A DNA stretch of 64,000 bases. Origin: Candidatus Villigracilis propinquus. GTDB taxonomy: Bacteria; Chloroflexota; Anaerolineae; Anaerolineales; Villigracilaceae. Of this stretch, positions 60,082-64,000 are shown piece by piece. Numbering within the stretch: the first letter of the stretch is position 1; each line of letters begins with the position of its first letter. The DNA is taken from assembly GCA_016714565.1 (NCBI GenBank), contig JADKDM010000038.1, forward strand, positions 62,001 to 126,000. The letters run 5' to 3'. A program made the position numbers and the translations under genes. A model generated the notes under the pieces. It made no database searches, was not told where the DNA came from, and saw nothing but the letters and a program-made list of their open reading frames with translations.

Positions 60082-60194
60082 AATATGCTGCTCTTATAGA
60101 AAAAAGGATGGCTCTTATAAACCATTCAGCCACAAACACACAAGTCAAGTAAAAAATGACATGCGGGTTTGTGGTTTGGAAAAACGCTGTTTTT

Positions 60195-60238
60195 ATTCTA
60201 TATAAGCCAAGAACCGCAGACTAGTACCCAAACGGGGC
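60195..60238 (-). promoter_or_regulatory. PP2C-kinase-GS operon promoter with the conserved box
   Basis: On the minus strand: box CCCCGTTTGGGTA (60225-60237), one base, TAGTCT (60218-60223), 17 bases, TAGAAT (60195-60200). The leader is about 107 bases and contains a CCACAAAC/GTTTGTGG pairing (60130-60137 and 60167-60174). Confidence 0.65.
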
Positions 60239-60252
60239 ATTTAGAGTCTGGT

Positions 60253-61728
60253 TTAGTTTGAGGCAGTCCGTCTGCGGTTGACAAAGTAATAGGCAATGCT
60301 CACCACCAGCCACGCGATAGCAATTCCAAGGGCGATCAGGCTGGCTTGTGTGATGACGCCACCGGCGGTCAATCCAATTTTTGCCGCAGCTATTACAATG
60401 GCAATATTGATAAACAAGCCAATGACAGGCAGGAAAACGTGTCGAATAATATTGAAGGAAGGATCGCCAACAAAAGTGACGATAGTCAACAGGCAGAGCA
60501 GCGCGTAAAGCAGGAATGCGCCAAAATTGGAAGCAAGAATAATTCCCATCAAGACGGGCAATCCGCCAATGATGCCAGCCGAGCCGATGATCGCACAAAC
60601 TGTGCTCAACAAAATAACTGTGTTGTACGGGGTAGCATATTTGGGATGCAAAAAGCCGAGGACATCCGGCATTTCTTCGTCAAGCGCCATGGCAAAACTA
60701 ATGCGAACACCGTTATTCATCGCGGTCAACGTCCCGCCTAATAAGGCAATTGCAACAGTAAAGCCAAAGAAAACCATCAATGTCGTGCCGTATCCACCAA
60801 GAAGAAGTTCTCCAAACTGCAAAGCAAGGTCACCAAGAGGCGCGCGTGAAACCGTCGCATTGATCTGCACATTCAGAGCGAGACCAGCTACGAAGTAACC
60901 CACCAGATAAGCGAACAGGCCTTGAATAACCAAAGCAAGGATCGCGCCGCGCGGAACATCCCGCTGTGCATTGGATGCAGAAGCACCGAGCGCTGTGGAT
61001 GATTCAAACCCCACCATTAAGATCATCGCCAATACAGCCTGGAAGATGACGCCATTAAAACTGTGCGGGAGTAGTATCGAAGTCACAGTTGGATAGACCC
61101 ACTCCGAGGTAGAAAAAGAGGCGGGGTTGATCAATCGAAAAGCGATCGCAAGAACAGCAAAAATTATCAGCGTGATCAACTGCACGGTATTCAAGACAAC
61201 ACTCGTCGTAGTCGTTCCGGTAATTCCGCGCAATGCTAAAAATCCGACAAATGCAGAGAACGCCGCTACGAGAAGCGCTTCGCCAAACGCAGTGGGTTGA
61301 TAACCAAAATAGCGCAATAAATAATCAGCGAGGATACCCATGAAGGCAGCGAGAACGCCGGGGTAGATCCAATAATAAAGATGGGCGGCCCAGCCTGTTG
61401 CAAATTTGCCGAGGCGGGCTAGAAACTTATTGCGTGGATTTTTCTGACGGGCGAAGAAGCGATCTGCGAAATGATAGGCGCTGCGGAATCCCGCTTCGGG
61501 ATAACGCCGGGCCAGTTCACCAAACGATAAGGCAGTGATCAACGCTGACAGCAAGGCCAATAGAACTCCCGGCCAAATATCTGCCACGCCGTCAAAGCTG
61601 GCGGCGGCCTGCACCTGATAAAGGAGCCACAGGAATGCGCCCGGTGCGGTCAATGCCATGGCATTGATGGTGATCCCAGTCAGGCCAAGTGTTTTCCGAA
61701 CTGGTTTGGGATTGGACTCAGTGGTCAT
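60253..61728 (-). CDS. APC-family amino acid permease
   Basis: A 491-residue protein with about twelve helices: TGITINAMALTAPGAFLWLL in helix 1, LSFGELARRYPEAGFRSAYH in helix 3 region, GFESSTALGASASNAQRDVP in the middle. This pattern is close to amino acid/GABA permeases of the APC family. The substrate is not predictable. The start at 61728 has GAGG upstream and overlaps the small upstream gene; 61743 is an alternative. Its neighbours point to a nitrogenous substrate. Confidence 0.85.
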   Translation of the reverse strand: MTTESNPKPVRKTLGLTGITINAMALTAPGAFLWLLYQVQAAASFDGVADIWPGVLLALLSALITALSFGELARRYPEAGFRSAYHFADRFFARQKNPRNKFLARLGKFATGWAAHLYYWIYPGVLAAFMGILADYLLRYFGYQPTAFGEALLVAAFSAFVGFLALRGITGTTTTSVVLNTVQLITLIIFAVLAIAFRLINPASFSTSEWVYPTVTSILLPHSFNGVIFQAVLAMILMVGFESSTALGASASNAQRDVPRGAILALVIQGLFAYLVGYFVAGLALNVQINATVSRAPLGDLALQFGELLLGGYGTTLMVFFGFTVAIALLGGTLTAMNNGVRISFAMALDEEMPDVLGFLHPKYATPYNTVILLSTVCAIIGSAGIIGGLPVLMGIILASNFGAFLLYALLCLLTIVTFVGDPSFNIIRHVFLPVIGLFINIAIVIAAAKIGLTAGGVITQASLIALGIAIAWLVVSIAYYFVNRRRTASN

Positions 61729-61957
61729 GCTTTGCCTCGTCATCAGAGCCTGATTTCAGCCAGACTTCAAATTTTTCAATAAACAATACGAGCGGCCAGA
61801 GCATGACAATGCGGGCCGCATCCACCAGAAATTGCAGCCATTGCAGCCATGTAAAGCCGCGGGTATTGGTGCCGTCCAACAAGACACGTGCAATAACCAA
61901 ACCCATTCCAAGGTAGATCAATGCGGGCGGGGAAATATTTGAAGTAGTCTCATGCAT
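61718..61957 (-). CDS. Small membrane protein upstream of the permease
   Basis: A 79-residue protein with two hydrophobic segments (about residues 12-28 and 45-65) and an acidic/His tail (KSGSDDEAKHDH). It overlaps the permease start, so the two are coupled. I do not recognise a family. It may be a small accessory subunit of the permease, comparable in build to the small subunits of some symporters. Confidence 0.6.
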   Translation of the reverse strand: MHETTSNISPPALIYLGMGLVIARVLLDGTNTRGFTWLQWLQFLVDAARIVMLWPLVLFIEKFEVWLKSGSDDEAKHDH

Positions 61958-61996
61958 AACGTATTTTCAATCAGCCTGAAAAAATTATTATCGAGT

Positions 61997-62033
61997 CTCC
62001 AGAAAGTTGGACGATGAAGTCCGCTTCCTGGAG
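61997..62033 (-). terminator. Probable terminator after amt
   Basis: CTCCAG and CTGGAG close a stem with inner GGAC/GTCC pairs. A T-rich stretch follows on the minus strand but only after about 12 bases, so efficiency is uncertain. Confidence 0.5.
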
Positions 62034-62053
62034 CCTCTTTATATTACAACGAA

Positions 62054-63598
62054 TTAAACTGCGTCGGCGGGAGCTTCCCAATCCGCGGGATAGGCAAGAG
62101 AGCCCATCTCAGGCATGTCGAGTCCCTGCAATTCATCTTCGCGGGAGACACGCATCAACTTGAGCGCATACATCGCTTTGAAGAATAAGAATGACAAGCC
62201 AAATACCACAACGAAGATGCTGACCACTTCGGCGAGCTGGGCAAGGATCTGAGTGGAGCCGCCGTAGATCAAACCGGTCACTGCGCTTTCCATACCATTC
62301 CATGCGGCGGTATCCGGGTTGCCATTGGCGAAGATACCAACTGCCAGAACGCCCCAGGCACCATTGACCATGTGAACCGGTACCGCGCCCACGGGGTCAT
62401 CGATCTTGAGTTTCTCAAGAGTAGATGAAGCAAAAATAACCAACACACCTGCAATCGTACCGATCAGAACCGCTGCCCAAACATCGACAAAGGCGCAGGG
62501 AGCAGTAATCGCCACCAGACCGGCAAGAACACCATTGACAGACATACCTGCATCCGGTTTCTTAGAGGGGCCGAACAACCACATATAAGTCATTGCAGCA
62601 CAACCACCTGCAGCACCAGCCAACAGAGTATTGATGGCAGCGATCACTGCGAGGTTACGGAAACCACCGAGGAAGCCAAGGGATGAGCCGGGATTGAATC
62701 CGAACCAACCGAAGAACAGAATGATCGTCCCCAACACACCGATCGTAATATTGTGGCCGGGAATTGTATTGGCGGAACCATCTTTATTGAACTTGCCGAT
62801 ACGCGGGCCGAGCACAATTGCGCCAGCCAAACCTACAACGCCGCCGATCATGTGAACCGGGCCGGAACCTGCAAAGTCCACTGCGCCGTTACCGAGACCG
62901 GCAATACGTCCCAGATTTTGAAGCCAGCCGCCGCCCCAGATCCACCCTGCAACGATCGGGTAGATGAACATGCTAACCCACAAGCTCATAGCAACGAAGC
63001 CGGAGAACTTAAGGCGTTCTGCCATGGAACCGGTTGGGATGGTGGCAGCAGTGTCCATGAAGACCATTTGGAACAGGAAGAAGGAGAGAATGCCAGCATT
63101 CGTTCCCAAACCGGCAAGAAAGAATCCACTGCCACCGAGGATGCCAAATTGACCAAAGCGTAACGCAGGGGTAGCAAGCAAACCCTGCCAATCGCCGAGC
63201 GTGATGGGAGAGTGTGCCCATTCTCCGGCAATGGCGCCAGCAGTGGCTACCTCAGGATAGGCGGCATTGACACCACCAAACTGAAAGGCGAAACCGGTCA
63301 ACCAGTAGCCAATTGCGCCAATACAGAAAACCATCATATTCATCATCATGGTATGGGTTACGTTCTTATTGCGGGTGAAACCAGTTTCCACCAGAGCAAA
63401 GCCAGCCTGCATGAAAAACACCAGGAAGCCGCCAAGCAGCATCCACAACATATTGAGGCCGAGGGTAATATCACTCACCTGCTCGGCTGTTGGTGGTTCA
63501 CCATCCTGCGCAAATGCTGGCGTGGCAAATGCAAAGGTCAACGCGACAGCCAACAAGGGCAAAATAAACATAAACTTCTTTTTAGTTACAGCTTTCAT
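62054..63598 (-). CDS. amt: Ammonium transporter
   Basis: A 514-residue Amt/MEP/Rh channel. A cleavable signal peptide (residues 1-30, ending PAFAQ) comes before 11 helices. The two pore histidines lie in GPVHMIGG and PVHMVNGAWG; FFMQAGFALVETGFTRNKN is the conserved first block. It brings ammonia/ammonium in for the glutamine synthetases. No glnK/glnB gene lies next to it, which is unusual. AGGAG stands upstream of the ATG. A 30-base gap separates it from the gene before it. Confidence 0.95.
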   Translation of the reverse strand: MKAVTKKKFMFILPLLAVALTFAFATPAFAQDGEPPTAEQVSDITLGLNMLWMLLGGFLVFFMQAGFALVETGFTRNKNVTHTMMMNMMVFCIGAIGYWLTGFAFQFGGVNAAYPEVATAGAIAGEWAHSPITLGDWQGLLATPALRFGQFGILGGSGFFLAGLGTNAGILSFFLFQMVFMDTAATIPTGSMAERLKFSGFVAMSLWVSMFIYPIVAGWIWGGGWLQNLGRIAGLGNGAVDFAGSGPVHMIGGVVGLAGAIVLGPRIGKFNKDGSANTIPGHNITIGVLGTIILFFGWFGFNPGSSLGFLGGFRNLAVIAAINTLLAGAAGGCAAMTYMWLFGPSKKPDAGMSVNGVLAGLVAITAPCAFVDVWAAVLIGTIAGVLVIFASSTLEKLKIDDPVGAVPVHMVNGAWGVLAVGIFANGNPDTAAWNGMESAVTGLIYGGSTQILAQLAEVVSIFVVVFGLSFLFFKAMYALKLMRVSREDELQGLDMPEMGSLAYPADWEAPADAV

Positions 63599-63628
63599 TT
63601 TTATTCTCCTCTTTTCAAGATTTTATTT

Positions 63629-64000
63629 TTATCCAGCTCTGACATACCGTTCAACGTATTCCAACACATTGTTCATTTCGGCGGGTTTGATGAACAATGT
63701 GAGCCGTCCAAAAAGGGAAGGATGGTCAAGTTTCAGACTCGATCCTTTGGCAACATATCCGGAAAAATCATTCCAAGGGTAAAACGCTCCGTCCCCTACG
63801 GATATTCCCTTGGTCGTGAATGTGTAACGCATTGGCAAAAAAATAGTGGTGAGCGCAACGGCGGCAACAATTCCTGCCATGCTTAAGGGCAGCCAGCCGG
63901 TGAGGACACCGAACACGATCCCGGTCAACAGAGCCATAAAACTGGAGCGCTGCAACTGAAAACGTGACGATAATCCCATGGGAAGGTTTTTCAATGCCTT
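63629..64000 (-). CDS. Small membrane protein with PH-like domain, probably cut by the window edge
   Basis: At least 121 residues. Two hydrophobic segments (about residues 18-55) are followed by a beta-rich part (YTFTTKGISVGDGAFYPWND) like bacterial PH (YcxB-type) domains. The frame is open to the edge; the possible starts inside the window (TTG at 63994, ATG at 63979) lack a ribosome site, so the true start may lie outside. It is in line with amt, but no function is known. Confidence 0.6.
   Translation of the reverse strand, partial: KALKNLPMGLSSRFQLQRSSFMALLTGIVFGVLTGWLPLSMAGIVAAVALTTIFLPMRYTFTTKGISVGDGAFYPWNDFSGYVAKGSSLKLDHPSLFGRLTLFIKPAEMNNVLEYVERYVRAG

Noticed and set aside
1..64000. 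tRNA or rRNA genes, transposases, prophage
   Set aside because: No tRNA-like cloverleaf, rRNA core sequence, transposase or phage gene was recognised on either strand by reading.

Overview
The window is most likely chromosomal DNA of a Chloroflexota bacterium, probably class Anaerolineae. This is inferred from the gene repertoire (F420-type luciferase-like oxidoreductase, GH38/GH4 sugar genes, Kdp genes with duplicated KdpDE regulators, hairpin-forming intergenic repeats) and not from any marker gene. No rRNA, tRNA, CRISPR array, transposase or phage gene was seen. Several promoters put a good -10 box only 6-7 bases before the start codon, so leaderless mRNAs look common.

Layout. 1-6203: cell-surface polysaccharide genes (B12-binding radical SAM fragment, nucleotidyltransferase-like protein, GT2, O-antigen-ligase-like protein, two GT4 enzymes). 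6200-10142: a TetR-headed leftward cluster (DUF2306 protein, NAD(P)-binding reductase, DUF2214 protein, LLM oxidoreductase). 10227-16238: a glycoside operon (GH38 alpha-mannosidase, ProX-type deacylase, GH4, BadF/NAGK-type kinase). 16421-39716: a large potassium and cation homeostasis island holding kdpFABC with two extra small membrane proteins, a stand-alone DUF4118 sensor, KdpD and KdpE, two TrkA/RCK proteins, a P-type ATPase resembling animal Na+,K+-ATPase, two APC/KimA-type transporters each preceded by a duplicated membrane-anchored USP-like protein, a second KdpE, and a second KdpDE pair. 39770-42487: PEP carboxylase. 42495-50981: a complete his operon (G-D-C-B-H-A-F-I-E) with a His-rich leader peptide and an attenuator, closed by a HAD-family gene that may be the missing histidinol phosphatase. 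50984-54213: a GAF sensor kinase and a double-receiver LuxR regulator. 54337-64000: a LysE exporter and a nitrogen block (two glutamine synthetases, a Ser/Thr kinase and PP2C phosphatase pair, an APC permease, Amt).

The strongest new signals are in the regulation. (1) Three leftward promoters in the nitrogen block share one box (core CCC-TTT-GGTA followed by TAG) at fixed distance from the -10: before glnA, before the PP2C-kinase-GS operon, and between the two glutamine synthetase genes, where the transcript would end after about 160 nt at a strong terminator, that is, a candidate nitrogen-regulated small RNA. (2) A his leader peptide with five consecutive His codons is followed by mutually exclusive RNA pairings. 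(3) The kdp promoter and the orphan kdpE promoter share an array of TCTTG repeats with identical spacing over 67 bp. (4) Seven-base periodic repeats fill most his operon junctions and are inserted in frame in the mannosidase gene. Positions of short sites were counted by hand and may be off by one base.
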